Part shown: piece by piece, positions 12,091 to 22,660 of the stretch | Position numbering within the stretch: position 1 is the stretch's first letter | How the letters are laid out: every line of letters starts with the position of its first letter | Source of the DNA: Metallyticus violacea | Taxonomy: Eukaryota > Arthropoda > Insecta > Mantodea > Metallyticidae | DNA length: 64,000 nucleotides | NCBI GenBank assembly: GCA_030762175.1 | Contig: CM060841.1 | Span: forward strand, 8,184,501 to 8,248,500 | Direction: 5' to 3' | The notes under the pieces: generated by a model | What the model saw: only the letters and a program-made list of their open reading frames with translations | Databases searched by the model: none | What the model was told of the DNA's origin: nothing | Position numbers and translations under genes: made by a program

Positions 12091-12418
12091 TCTCTATAAA
12101 GCCTTTTTTACAGTTACCGCGACTACCACTGTGTCTTCTACCTTCATCACATGATTTGGTTGGTAGAATGCAGTATTTCGGGGGGGGGGGGGGCATGTGA
12201 CCAGCACACCGCTTCCTGCTGATCGCTATATTGCGGCTTACTACATCGGAGATCGCCACCTCTCTATCAGGCAGCTTCCCAATTGTCATCACGAGGCTGG
12301 GTAGACCCCGTTCTAGACCTCCCTCTCTTAGAAAAATTCCTACGTAGGTACCGGTAATTGAACCCAAGCCTCCCGGACAGCAGTCAACGACGCTAACCAC
12401 TAGACGAAGGAGGTGGTC
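12091..12418 (-). repeat. SINE-C copy 1
   Basis: This is a third repeat family of about 325 bp, also present at 15930-16253. On the minus strand it begins with a tRNA-like head: box A tagtggttagcg and a box B like gggttcaattacc. The tRNA class resembles the Asp/Glu/His type, where tagtggttag is common. A 13-nt G-run lies inside (12180-12193). The 152-codon minus frame across it is read through repeat sequence and is not a gene. Both copies start on the left with ctctataaagcc or ctctatgaagcc. Confidence 0.8.
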
Positions 12419-13137
12419 AAAAGACAATTATTTACGTCAAATATAGGAAATTTTGAAACAAGTCTGTAGAGTCACATCATTTAGTGCACTTTGAAATATT
12501 TATTTTTATGAAAATAAAACAACGCCAAGCCATGTTGCATACAAATATTATTGATAACACATTCGAACGGCATTCTGTTTACATGTACTTTGAAATTGGA
12601 TGACTCTCTCTATAGCCTTGCAAAGCATCAATATTTTTACAGAAGGGTATTGTAGTTCATCCTCAGTAACTCAGAAGATTGAATTGTACATTGAAAGGTA
12701 TGCTCTTTCAGCTATTGAAATGTGCTACTAATAACCTCAAAACTTGTCGCAAAAACGTTTAGATTTCTAACTAAAATTTCCTGCCGAACAGAGGATTTAA
12801 CGCTCCCAAGCGCTTTCAGAAAAAAAAAATTCCCTTCATTCCATTTAATTTAAATTATGCGTCACTGATGAAAACTTCTGTATATTCATGAAGGCGCAAG
12901 ACAGCAGAAATTACATTATGTAAAAATCGTACACTCTTTTTCCTTATAAATACGAAATTCGACTTAATGAAAGCTACATAAAATATCCATGTTTCATACA
13001 TTGCTTTTTGTTAACATTATCGCTTCAAGTTTTTTATAAAAATTAAAAGCTTAATATGGAAACGGAACTTTAGATTAAAGATTTCTTATCAACAGTTTAA
13101 CAAATTTGAACATTTAGTTATCTCAGTTGCAGTATTG
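12419..13137. other. Unassigned AT-rich block
   Basis: No recognised repeat or gene. It is bounded on the right by a 5'-truncated LINE. Confidence 0.45.
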
Positions 13138-13735
13138 CAGTTATTGCTCTCGGGGAACGATTTTGCCCATTGAGCGGAGAAAGGGATACCTGGAGGCATA
13201 TTTTGGCACAATGCAAGGAAACGGAGATTTTAAGAAACGAGCATTTATCACCCGCAATTTTTGAATTCCAATAGAAATTTCAACATTTGACGGGAGTGTT
13301 GGTGCATACGAGATACTCACACAATTTGGAAATATTTCTAAAGAAAACCCCACAAAAAAAAAGTTAATGGCAATAGAGAAGAGAGGGGAGTTGGGGAGAA
13401 GGGTGAGTAAATGCAAGGGAGGCTCAAGAATCAGGGTTCCATTCATGTTTATGTATCTGTATATAAAATTATTAATAGAAAACGTAAATATATTAAAGTA
13501 TTTGTATATTTGTATGTATATATGTAGATTTGTTTGTAGGTAGGTATGTATGTAAGTATAGATATACGTATGGACGTATGTATGTATGTATGTATGTATG
13601 TATGTATGTATGTATATATGTATTGATTGTTATAAGGACAATATTAGCAAATTCGGCCGTAATGCCCATACGAAAATTATATTTATTTGTATGTATTCTA
13701 AAACGTACAATAAAACATCCATCATTACTACTACT
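13138..13735 (+). mobile_element. LINE 3' end with internal TATG microsatellite
   Basis: This is a 5'-truncated non-LTR retrotransposon of the same family as the nested element at 60089-61243. The plus strand reads CPLSGERDTWRHILAQCKET and RNEHLSPAIFEF, the LINE C-terminal region behind the reverse transcriptase with a degenerate zinc-knuckle-like motif; the second cysteine is changed to serine. A stop then breaks the frame. The 3' untranslated part carries a TATG array (about 13576-13617) and ends in acaataaaacatccatcatt followed by a short ACT repeat. The 78- to 101-codon frames here are shadows. A target duplication was not obvious. Confidence 0.85.
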
Positions 13736-14119
13736 ATTTTGCATACTCCAAGTTTCTAAATATTAATTTCAGTAGTAAATATTTTACAGTGTTCTGGTTT
13801 TACCCAAACCCAAACGAATAACTCTGAATATTATGAAAATAAACGGTCAAGAAGAAATGCAAAGACAGAAATTACATAACAATTCACATAAATGTTAGTA
13901 CAAACTCAGTAAAACCACTCCAGTGAGCAAAGTTCGTATGCGGTTGTAGTTCCGTTAAACAATGTTGTTAACAAATGTCAATTACAATAAATATTTACTA
14001 TACTGGCATTCAAAAACTGTAAGTACATAAGTTATTTACTTTATCATAAAGCGTCAAAGTCTAATGTACATATATTTTAATGAAACTACAACTGTGTAAC
14101 TTTGCGATTTTTATTTTAT
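13736..14119. other. Unassigned gap
   Basis: AT-rich, nothing recognised. Confidence 0.4.
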
Positions 14120-14334
14120 TACAGGGGTGGTTATTACTGATGACACAACGAAATTAAATTATACATTGGGAAAAGAACATTTTTTCGTAAGAAATGTTCC
14201 AGGCCCGAGTTTAGGATACTTCCTATGTTTTTGTCATTGAAAAAGGGACCACAACTCGGACGGTACTCTCTGGAAACGAAGCTCAGACCTGCGGTTCATG
14301 GATTCATGCCTTTACAACCGCGGTCACAAGCATT
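14120..14334 (-). repeat. SINE-B copy, strongly diverged
   Basis: Reverse-oriented SINE-B with the 3' tail missing. Recognisable words are gaaatgttccaggcc, gagtttaggatacttcc and a mutated tRNA-like head near 14290-14334. Confidence 0.7.
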
Positions 14335-15000
14335 ACTGTGTGTTTTTATGTCTTAAATAAAAAATACATCCGAAGCAGAGAAGTACAAAGCAACGTGGAC
14401 ACAGTGACAGTTGCCTTGAGTTCTTTTACCAGGAACTCTTGCTGCTGTCGAGAACTACATGGAAATTTTCTTGGTTGAAGTTGCCACAGGTTATTATGTG
14501 GCAAGACCGGACCTGTTACCTAAATCTCGCGTGAGACAAAGATTGCATGTCACAGTAGGAGGCAGCTAGAATGCTCTCTGGTCGTGGCACCGCCAGTTTT
14601 ACTGTTTTCCTAAGTTATTTATTGACATCATCTCTCAAATTACTTTCACGTAAAATTACTGAAAATGAGACAAATTACAGCATGTTTTTAAAGGTTTGAT
14701 AATATCTAACAATCTTTAATTGTCATTAAAATGCTTTATTCTCATTTACTATTATAAAACTCCAAGCAGTTAGCAATTAAATAGCAGTAGAACCTAAGCA
14801 TTATATACATCCATATTTAGTAAACATAAATAAAAGGCCAGATATAATAAATATTCTGTTAGCTTTACCTTTACTAATGATTGAAAGCAAGCATAAGTCT
14901 GCAAGAAAAATAATGTAGCCTGTCCCATAACGTAATTTCTGTCTAATAACAAAACACATACTTTATTTGAAAAGTGTTAATATTATTCAGTCAATGAAAC
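14335..15000. other. Unassigned block
   Basis: A GC-balanced part (14390-14610) precedes AT-rich DNA. I recognise no repeat or frame. Confidence 0.4.
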
Positions 15001-15259
15001 CGCCACAGATAACTGAAGTCTTTAAGGCGCGGGATCGTGAGCGGGAGGTCTGGGGTTCGAATCCCGCCAGGACCTGACCTTTCCAGGTTTTCCTCAGTCG
15101 TCATAAATGTCAAATGCCGGGGAATTACTTTAAACTTACGCCTGGAACATTTCCTTTAAAAAATCCTTTCCCAGTTTGTTGTTCATCTCATGTATCACCA
15201 ATGTCCACTGCCTGTGGCGCCTCAGTAGCTTAAACGGGTGTTTTAACACTATTAAAAAA
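15001..15259 (+). repeat. SINE-B copy, nearly complete
   Basis: Forward SINE-B with an intact box B (ggggttcgaatcc at about 15052-15064), the central block ggttttcctcagtcgtcat and the 3' end cgcctcagtagcttaaac, then a short A-tail. The head's first part is mutated (cagataactgaagtcttta in place of gggtggccgaggtcgttaa). Flanks tcaatgaa and tcaatatgaa may be an imperfect target duplication. Confidence 0.88.
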
Positions 15260-15284
15260 TCAATATGAAGTACAAATCCTGCTA

Positions 15285-15575
15285 TTAAATATGAAACAAA
15301 ACATCAGGCAAACATCCTCCATGGTTTCGTTTGCACACCTTCTTTCACTCTGTTGGCAAACTTTTCAATGACTTTAGAGCAAAGTTCCGGCTGAATTTCG
15401 CCCATGACACGTCTAATTTATGCCTTGATTGTCCACATAAATACAACATTTTACATACCCGCATAGAAAACAGTCATGTGGTGCCAAATCAAACGATTTC
15501 GGTAACCAGTTTTGATGGTCGTTGCAAGAGAGATAAATGCTCTTCGGCTTCAGCTATTGAGTGGGTTCCATCTTA
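15285..15575 (-). pseudogene. Tc1/mariner-like transposase C-terminal relic
   Basis: On the minus strand a frame reads SFDLAPHDCFLCGYVK. This matches the third-aspartate region of Tc1/mariner-like transposases common in arthropods (consensus LTPxDFFLWGYVK). After a frameshift it continues as VMGEIQPELCSKVIEKFANR and ends in a degenerate GG-x-LPD-x-LFH-type tail. The N-terminal and central parts are missing and there are at least two frame breaks. The 81-codon plus-strand frame over this interval is its shadow. The assignment rests on motif order only. Confidence 0.7.
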
Positions 15576-15929
15576 AAAAGATGCATATGTTAAAATTCGC
15601 TACAATCTGCTTCTCGGAATGGATAATTATTGAGAACAGTGGCGAATGACTTCATTGGACTCGTAGCAACGCTCTGTATCTTACGAGAGCAACATTCTCT
15701 ACCGATCGACAAGAACGCCCAGATAATTTGATGTTCTCTGTTGCTTCTGTATCTTTAAATTTCCTTACCAGTCGCCTACTGTTGACATGTTAGGTGCATT
15801 TCGTCTATTAAAAATTACATAAAGTCGTTAAATGTACTTTGCATCGTATTTAAAATGCACTTTCCTTATCTGGACGTATTGATCCTTTGATAACAATGCA
15901 CATTTGTTAATCGCAATACGAAAATATTA
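15576..15929. other. Unassigned gap
   Basis: Nothing recognised; possibly the rest of the decayed transposon to the left. Confidence 0.35.
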
Positions 15930-16253
15930 CTCTATGAAGCCTTTTTCAGCCCCATGTGAACCTGAGCTTTACCGCGACGACCGCTGCGTCCTGCATGTCC
16001 ATCACGTGATATTGATAGAGTGTAGTATTGCAGGGGGCATGTGATCAGCAACCCGCCGCTCGCTACATCGCGGCTTACTAGATCGGAGATCGCCACTCTC
16101 CACCAGACAGCTTCTCAATTGTCCTCACGAGGCTGGATGGACCACGTTCCAGATCTCCCTATCTTTGAACAATTCCTAAGTAGGTACCTGGTACCGAACC
16201 CGGGCCTCCCGGGGAGCACTCAGCAACGCTAACCACTATACAAATGAGGTGGT
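15930..16253 (-). repeat. SINE-C copy 2
   Basis: Same family as 12091-12418. The minus-strand head reads tatagtggttagcgttgctg, then a box B like gggttcggtacc. This copy lacks the long G-run (it has ggggg). The shared internal words ggagatcgccac and cctcacgaggctgg make the relation clear. Confidence 0.82.
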
Positions 16254-16780
16254 TCAAACATATTACAATCTGTTAAATTTCAAGTCAGGCAATCTAATAA
16301 ACCGACAGAGGCGCTCAGTTTAAAAAGTGCGTTCATTTTGGGACACTCTATATTTTGTAACTAACTTTTAATATTTGTTGCGATATCACATAAACTAATA
16401 CTTGATTTGTGATGTAGCTAAGAGATTCTGGTAGGGGAGTGTTCAAAGCTGATGTTTCACCAGTGAGTCTTTGGCTGTTATCTTTGCTTCTCATCCCGGG
16501 CAGCGGCGGCTTGCGGCAACATAAAGTCGGAGTGCATAATTGACTACTGCTAGTGCTAAATTTAGATCGTAGGCTTCTAGTATCTCACTAACTGGAATTA
16601 TCTTCCAATGTAAAGTCACAAATGTTTGGAGGGAAAGTTTAGTTGGTAAGAAATGGTTAACGAGGACTAAAGGAATTGTAGTGAGAGAGATCTTTGAAGA
16701 TCATGAGTAGATATCCAAATTAGGGGAGTTTTTATAGAAGGTAAAAATGAAATGTAAATGGTCAGCTGATAGATATGTAT
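16254..16780. other. Unassigned block
   Basis: Contains a short GC-rich stretch near 16490-16530 (cccgggcagcggcggcttgc); no gene recognised. Confidence 0.4.
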
Positions 16781-16782
16781 TA

Positions 16783-17538
16783 CGGCATCCAGAAAGTAAG
16801 TCCCAATCGCGCCTAGAGATGGCACCGCTAGTCGGATAGGAATGCGCATGTGCAGGAATAGAGAGGAAGTATGTGGTAATAATTCAGTAACATTTCAGCC
16901 TTGTGACGGCCGTGGTTACCGCGCTGTCTAGGAGAAAATGGGTGCTCTGATATTGTCTCCCGCCAACTGCGAGGTTCGTGCAGTCATCCGAGGTTTGCAC
17001 GCTCAAAAGCAAAGTCTAGCAGAGATCCATCGCCAATTGTGTCAAGCTTCCGGGAGACAATTTCGTGCACAAGGGAGCGAGACATCTGGGGAATTGACAA
17101 GAGAGTTCTGAAATTGTGAAGCGCCGGTTCTGCTCAATTGCTTGCCGCACACTTTCCAACACTTCTGCCGTCACCAGGAACGATCGGCCACTACGGTCGT
17201 CGTCGTGAATATTGGTTCGTCCTTCAGTGAACTGCCTGCACCATCGTCTTACCATAATGTCGTGTCCATACACTCGACACTATTGGCGATGGATCTCTGC
17301 TGGGCTTTGCTTTTGAGCGAGCAAACCTCGGATGACTGCACTAACCTCGCAGTTGGCGGGAGACAATATCAGAGCAGCCATTTTCTCCTAGCGCAACGCG
17401 GTAACCACGGCCGTCACAAGGCTGAAACTTTACTGCATTATTCTCACATACTTCCTCTCTACTCCTGCGCATGCGCATTCATATCCGAAAAGTGGTTCCA
17501 TCTCCAGGCGCGATTGGGACTTACTTTCTGGATGGCCA
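16783..17538 (-). mobile_element. Foldback derivative of a mariner/Tc1-like 5' end
   Basis: A 756-bp unit lies between TA dinucleotides (16781-16782 and 17539-17540). Both ends are the same 5' terminus in opposite orientation: cggcatccagaaagtaagtc on the left and, reverse-complemented, tggccatccagaaagtaagtc on the right. The arms are about 260 bp. Each arm carries the start of a transposase frame (MGALILSPANCEV on plus, MAALILSPANCEV on minus). On the minus strand (17016-17273) the frame continues through the HTH region: RWCRQFTEGRTNIHDDDRSG and NRRFTISELS, typical of SETMAR-like mariner N-termini. No catalytic domain is present, so it would need another element's transposase to move. Confidence 0.9.
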
Positions 17539-17540
17539 TA

Positions 17541-18350
17541 AATTTTAGATGGTAAAGAGTACCTGTATGATTATGAAAATATCATTATTCTGGGAACAGT
17601 TGGGAGTGAAATTATATTAAATTTATTGAACTATTAGGTTTGAGACATTGGAAATTGTTCTAGATAGTGAATGCATGTAGCATGATAGTTGGACTTGAGA
17701 AAGGGGAAAAAAATATTGGTTTATAGAGACTATAGCTAACTTATAAAATAATGGGCTGAGTAAGTGAAATATTTATTTTAATGTCTTGGTTGGGTAGGAG
17801 CCTACTGGAATTCCAGTAGGTTGCTGCTGATGAACTGGGAACTGACGCAATCAATGTGGAAACTTTGTACTTGGGTAAAGATGTTAGTAAAAATGTGTTA
17901 TTGTTTCAACAATTGTAACTGTGGGGGGTCGCACCTTAAGATAAGATGGAGCCCACTTTTAGCTTGTTTTTGAATTTTTCTTAGATCTTTATACATTTAA
18001 AATGTCATTATAACTTATATTTGAGAAATAAAAGAATTAATAGTTTATAGAGACTGTGGATAGCTGATAAAACAATGGTATAAGTACAGTAATTCAAATA
18101 TTTTATTCCTAGGTTGGGTTGGAGCCTATCCCCTGGGCTACTGCTGATGAACCGGGGACTGGTAACTGATGCAATCAATTTGGAAAAGTTGTACTTTATT
18201 TAATTATTTAGAATTTTTGTAAAGGGTTAGCATAATATCATTATTGTATGAAAATTTCTGTAATCGCAAGGTGGAGACCCCTTGTAGTTTGTATTTTTCT
18301 TAGCACTTTCAAACTGATATGAACACTCATCGTACGGGATGGAACATATA
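17541..18350. repeat. Diverged tandem duplication, period about 318 bp
   Basis: The block starting near 17719 (gtttatagagactatagctaac) recurs near 18037 (gtttatagagactgtggatagc). Both continue through gttgggt-ggagcct, ctgctgatgaac-ggg-act and gatgcaatcaat or gacgcaatcaat. The first unit holds a perfect 20-bp palindrome (17801-17820, EcoRI-centred) that the second lacks. I do not recognise a known family. Two units are certain; further units are too weak to claim. Confidence 0.7.
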
Positions 18351-18679
18351 TAACAGTATGGAGAGAATTTACTAAAAATGATATTGTTTCCAGCACTTTT
18401 CTAGGAATTAGACCATTTATAGACACTTTTTCATTTTTTTTTAGTTTATAAAACTTTTAAAGTCATTTTTAGGCAATTTAAATTTTTTTAGGTTACTTTA
18501 TTGACTTTTTTTCAGATATTTTATTAAAATCCGGTTCCTGGAATGGAAGGAGCAGAAACCAGTTCCGTGCAGTGATTATACTTATGTGAAAATGTCCGCT
18601 TAGATCGAAACTAGCACGATAAATTTATGGAACTGTGCACCAGCGTTAAAAACGTTTATTATGAATAAATCAGTTTGAA

Positions 18680-18754
18680 TGCACCGTAGTAGTTTTTTTA
18701 ATAGTGTTTAGCGCCCGTTTTAACTACTGAGACATCACAGGCGGTGCACCGTAG
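18680..18754 (-). repeat. SINE-B tail insertion with 10-bp target duplication
   Basis: About 55 bp of the SINE-B 3' end in reverse orientation (tttttttaatagtgtttagc ... actactgagacatcacaggc). It is flanked by tgcaccgtag at 18680-18689 and 18745-18754. This is the second very short 5'-truncated insertion in the window. Confidence 0.88.
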
Positions 18755-18934
18755 ATGAAACACACCCGGAACGGTCAGCATCATTAAATTTTTTCATGCT
18801 ATCATGACTTTAGATATTCCAGCTGAACAGGTGCACAAAATTTATATATGCAAAACGTTGTATGTGATGGGTGAGGCTATTGTTGAGTGTAGAACAAAAA
18901 ACGCCCCCAAAAAAGCATTTGAATGCAATAGATA

Positions 18935-19080
18935 GCGACATTTAATCGGAATCCGGAGAATTTTTGTGTCGATTGTGATCATTGATGAAATTTGGATTCA
19001 CTGTTACATAGTCAAAGAATTGAACAACGCATGTTAAAGTGCAAAGAACAAAGTGAAGACCTTTTTTGTTTTGGGAGAAA
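18935..19080 (+). pseudogene. mariner transposase fragment, first-Asp region
   Basis: The plus strand reads LFNRNPENFCVD and, one frame over, IIDEIWIHCYIVKE. These match the mariner stretch that ends in (V/I)DETWIHHYTPE, which contains the first catalytic aspartate. No other part of the element was found and the ends are missing. The match is short, so this is a moderate call. Confidence 0.55.
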
Positions 19081-20815
19081 ATACTATTTATTTCAAAATG
19101 TAAATATAGATTACATACAAGTAATTTAAACAGATTATGAAAGAATTTAACAAAATTGCAACTAGTCTTTTAAGACATAACCTTACTAATTCAATTTATT
19201 AAAAACAATTTATGATAATTTAGGGCATATGCACATTTAATTATAAATAATTAGAATTCTAGCTTTTATGCAATAACATATTTTTTCATTGGTATTTATC
19301 TACCTGAATCTTTAAAATGTTTATAAATTAAACTACAGAGGCTATTATATTTAAATTTGTTACATATTGGGGGGGGTTTATTTACAGGATAGTTTCGATT
19401 TTAATTGTCAACTCTACGTTGGGAAACCAAATTTGCAGCGGTTTATTAAAAGGTGCCACGTTTGCGGCTGATTGATAAAGGACGGTGATGTTTACTGTTG
19501 ATCACTGCCGAGACAGAAGTCTGCGTTGAACCCTCCTGCTGCCGCTCAGCGATGCTGAAATTTACTATAAGGCTGTTCTGGAATTTTGCCAGGGAGGAAG
19601 GGATAGAAAGATCACTGAGTAGATACAGTGTAAGTTGCGGATTAAAGTTTCACCACTAACTAAACTGTTCACACTTCACTGTTCACTTTATTGCCCCCTT
19701 TCCTTAGACCACACTTTCTTACCATAAGCAAGAGTATGGAGAGTTTTAAATATTTACTGACCCTGCACTTATAAATTCTATAGTCTTTCGGATCGCATAT
19801 TCAAAATTACATTATCAATATCTGTCAAACAAATAGTTTTACCGTTCCATTTCACGAGTTATATTTCTGTGTATCTAAATTGAACATCCCTATCTCACTT
19901 CCCGAAACAACTGTATATTCTCGTCTCTCAAGTCGAACTGAACGAAAAAGCCTTCAAAAATGCTTTTACTAGACTTTCTACGCGTCTTCTACGGAAATTT
20001 AAATTTCTATACATAGCAGATGCATCACCAAATTTCCTTCCTATTGGCTTAATCTCTTGCCGCTGGAAGTTTCTCGAAAAGACGTTTTGAAACCCGAGAA
20101 CTCACTGGCTAGTCTTGATTCATTGTATGTTAGCTAGAAACGTTTTCGAGGAAGCGAGAAATTCTCCCTTTTTAAGGGATAGTTGCCCAAAGTATTTTTC
20201 AAGGGCATTTTTACTTTGATAAAAAGATAGGTCCCCTATCTTTGAGTATATGACGTTGCTTATGACACCAGAAAATCGTTTTTTTTACATGAAAGTTTTC
20301 ATCTTTCCAGCAAAGATTTTCGATTCTCAAACAATTTACATCATTTTACTAATGAAATATTAATGTATGTAAATTAATTAGTTAAATAGGATTAAATCTT
20401 TATTTTAATTAATTGTACGGGATCAAATCTGGATATCCCGTTGCAATAGTTTTACGTATTTTGTAAATGCTACCGATTTACGTTAAAGCATTGAATTATA
20501 CAAAATTATGGAGTATTTTAAGTTATACCATTTTAATTTTAAAGTTGTCCACTTTCATCTTTCACATGGGACAACTACCCAGGTATTTCGCTGCTTAAAC
20601 TGTGTTCTTTACTTCCTTCACACTGCAAAAACCTTGCTAATTGAGGTTGGCTGGTGTTTACTGTAAAGTGGAGATGATAGTGTGTAGAGTGTTTCTTGGA
20701 GGTGGAGTAGATATGTTTTGTCATATTACACAGCGACTGTAGCTTTTATTCTGATAGTTCATTACTGTGCTCCCATATACTGCTCTCTTATTTGATACTA
20801 GCACTTTTGAGGAGC
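19081..20815. other. Unassigned AT-rich block
   Basis: Long AT-rich stretch with a G-run near 19369-19376 and a GC-balanced piece at 19430-19640. I recognise no gene. A pair of short inverted words (ggatagttgccca near 20178 and tgggacaactaccc near 20567) could be ends of a small MITE but is unsupported by a target duplication. Confidence 0.4.
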
Positions 20816-20818
20816 CAA

Positions 20819-21097
20819 GAATCAACCGGGAAACGTTCATGAATAGTAGCCAAGGTCGAACATTTCAATTCAAAAACAGGAGGAAATTTCTTGCTAACGT
20901 TAATGGTACATGATACCCTTGATTTTCCTTCTTCAACTCGTTTTGCCTTTGCAGATCCCTGGTGTCTATTGGAAAACTTTAAACTTGCCGAAGGTCATTT
21001 AGACCTTGTCTCTGACGTTAGCAAGAACTGTTCGCTTGACTTTCAATTGAAATGTACGGCCCAAGCAACTATTCATGAATGTTTCCCGGTTGATTTG
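20819..21097. repeat. Hairpin element with ~83-bp inverted arms
   Basis: The left arm (about 20819-20902) and right arm (about 21012-21097) are reverse complements over most of their length. Shared words are aatcaaccgggaaac, ttcatgaatagt, acatttcaatt and cttgctaacgt. The loop is about 110 bp. A 72-codon plus frame crosses it and is likely spurious. It looks like a small foldback or MITE of a family I do not know. Confidence 0.78.
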
Positions 21098-21129
21098 TCT
21101 CATGTCTGACGATTCGGCTGAACGAGTCA

Positions 21130-21720
21130 TAAAAACGCTGGGGCTGGAGTGTACTCTACGGACTTTACATTGTTATATGCTGTTGAAAACTTTGATGGAG
21201 AATTAGCCGCTATTTATTAAGCCTTACACAAAATAGACCAGTGCGGCAATTATAGCCTTAACAACTTATAATCACAACGAATGTGATATCTCCAAGAACT
21301 GTATGGAAAACGTTAATAAGTGACTGAACGTCAAGAACCGCATTGCACTACAGTGGATTCCTGGCCACTGCGGGATTTATGAAAACGAGCGGACAAATGA
21401 GCTGGCGAAAAGGGGATCCCAAATGAAACAACTAGATCCACCTTTGCCCCTGCGTCGTATACCCTTCTCTATTAAATCTAACCTGTATAGAGAGAAAGCT
21501 TCTGGGAAAAAGTGGAACTCCCTTTTGAACAAGTCGGAAAGAATTCCTAGTTCTCTACCTAGATCAGTTGGCGTGGCCTGCTACGGGTCATGTCTACTTA
21601 CACAGTCACCTGTATACAATTAGACTGACTGAAACAGATGCATACCCTCTTTGCAACCATGACATAAGAGCACCTCAGCATTTGCCCTGCTATTCTCTTT
21701 GCATGCTATTGACAATGCCT
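21130..21720 (+). pseudogene. LINE RNase H / C-terminal fragment
   Basis: This is the C-terminal part of a non-LTR retrotransposon polyprotein. Readable pieces in order are YAVENFDGELAAIY, NRIALQWIPGHCGIYENERT followed by NELAKRGS (the RNase H motif WIPGHxGIxxNExADxLAKxGS, with the usual Ala replaced by Thr), and TETDAYPLCNH ... APQHL, a zinc-knuckle-like tail with its first cysteine lost. Frameshifts and stops separate the pieces, and neither the reverse transcriptase nor the endonuclease domain is present. In this family the RNase H removes RNA from the hybrid during insertion. The fragment is dead. Confidence 0.82.
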
Positions 21721-21817
21721 TTGGCGATTATATTTATCGTTCTTCCTGTACTGGACTGCTCGTCGACTTATGATCCAGACTTTTTGTGGGTATTATCTTA
21801 GGTGAATCCTATATGAC

Positions 21818-22290
21818 TATGAAGGGTGCTTTTACCACCGATGGATTAGTGGTGTTTTGTCAAGTGTGTGACAAAATAGTAGGTTGTATAATGAAATCTC
21901 AATTGGAAAAACACACAGAAAGTGCATTACAACAAAATAGACAGTTCAGTTAAAATATAAACTTTTTAACGCAGATGTATAAAGATTCCTCCCAAAACGA
22001 TTTCATAAAAACATGTATGAAGCCATGATTGCGGCAAAAGTACCATGGAACAAGGTCCAGAAAATGTCCTGCTTTTCTCATTGTTTTGATGACGAACCTT
22101 CACTTCACAAGAAACGTATTGTGTGCTACTGGGAAATTATGGAGTACATTAGAATAACAATAGGTTCTCGATTGCTGTGAATCACTCCGCCGATGTTTTG
22201 GGTCAAATATTGCAAACTTGGACATAGAAAGTACATTGCCTGCTGAGTTTTGGAACCACTGACTGCCTGATTTTCAAAGAAGGGCTAAAA
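21818..22290 (+). pseudogene. hAT-derived, CGGBP1-like relic
   Basis: The plus strand reads KGAFTTDGLVVFCQVCDKIV then a spaced histidine (KSQLEKHTESALQQNRQ), a BED-type zinc-finger pattern. After a break it continues FHKNMYEAMIAAKVPWNKVQ. This order (FxTDGxxxFCxxC, a 12-residue gap, HxxxxxH, then the DLxxAxxxANIPxxKL block) is typical of hAT transposases and of the CGG-repeat-binding protein 1 group derived from them. A later piece reads AVNHSADVLGQ. Several stops and shifts exist. It may be an old processed copy or a decayed hAT; no terminal repeats were seen. Confidence 0.62.
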
Positions 22291-22618
22291 GTGTTGCGCT
22301 CTCGGAGGTGTATAAAAAATTGTCTTGTAATACACCTTGTCGCAGCAGTCTACATGCTGCAAGCTACAACTACGCGTTTTATCCACTCTAAAGCCAGTCA
22401 AATAAGCTTTCAGTCTCTCCCGAATCTCGGCGGCATTACTAACCCACAAGGAGGGCATGCGGGGAGAGAGGTCTCGCCAACGGTAGCTTACGAGAGCGCT
22501 TTTGACGCATTCTGTATGCACGAATAAGAGAAGTGCCAAGTCAGGTAATTTTATCGATTAAATGTGTGGACAGCAACAACACTGGAGCAAACAAGTTGAA
22601 TAGAAATTGTATAATGGC

Positions 22619-22622
<4 letters not shown>
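22291..22622. other. Unassigned gap
   Basis: An 84-codon minus frame (22285-22539) and a 78-codon plus frame overlap; I recognise neither. The GC content is higher than in neighbouring DNA. Confidence 0.35.

Positions 22623-22650
<28 letters not shown>
22623..22650. repeat. (GA)n microsatellite
   Basis: About 14 uninterrupted GA units directly outside the left end of the large inverted repeat. Confidence 0.95.

Positions 22651-22660
<10 letters not shown>

Noticed and set aside
11969..12427. 152-codon minus-strand frame
   Set aside because: It runs through SINE-C and its G-run; there is no protein motif.
13493..13766. Tyr/Ile/His/Thr- and Val/Cys/Met-rich frames on both strands
   Set aside because: They are direct translations of the TATG microsatellite in the LINE 3' UTR.
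20172..20582. Small MITE with ends like ggatagttgccca and tgggacaactaccc
   Set aside because: The ends match only over about 13 bases with changes, and no target duplication was found on the right side.
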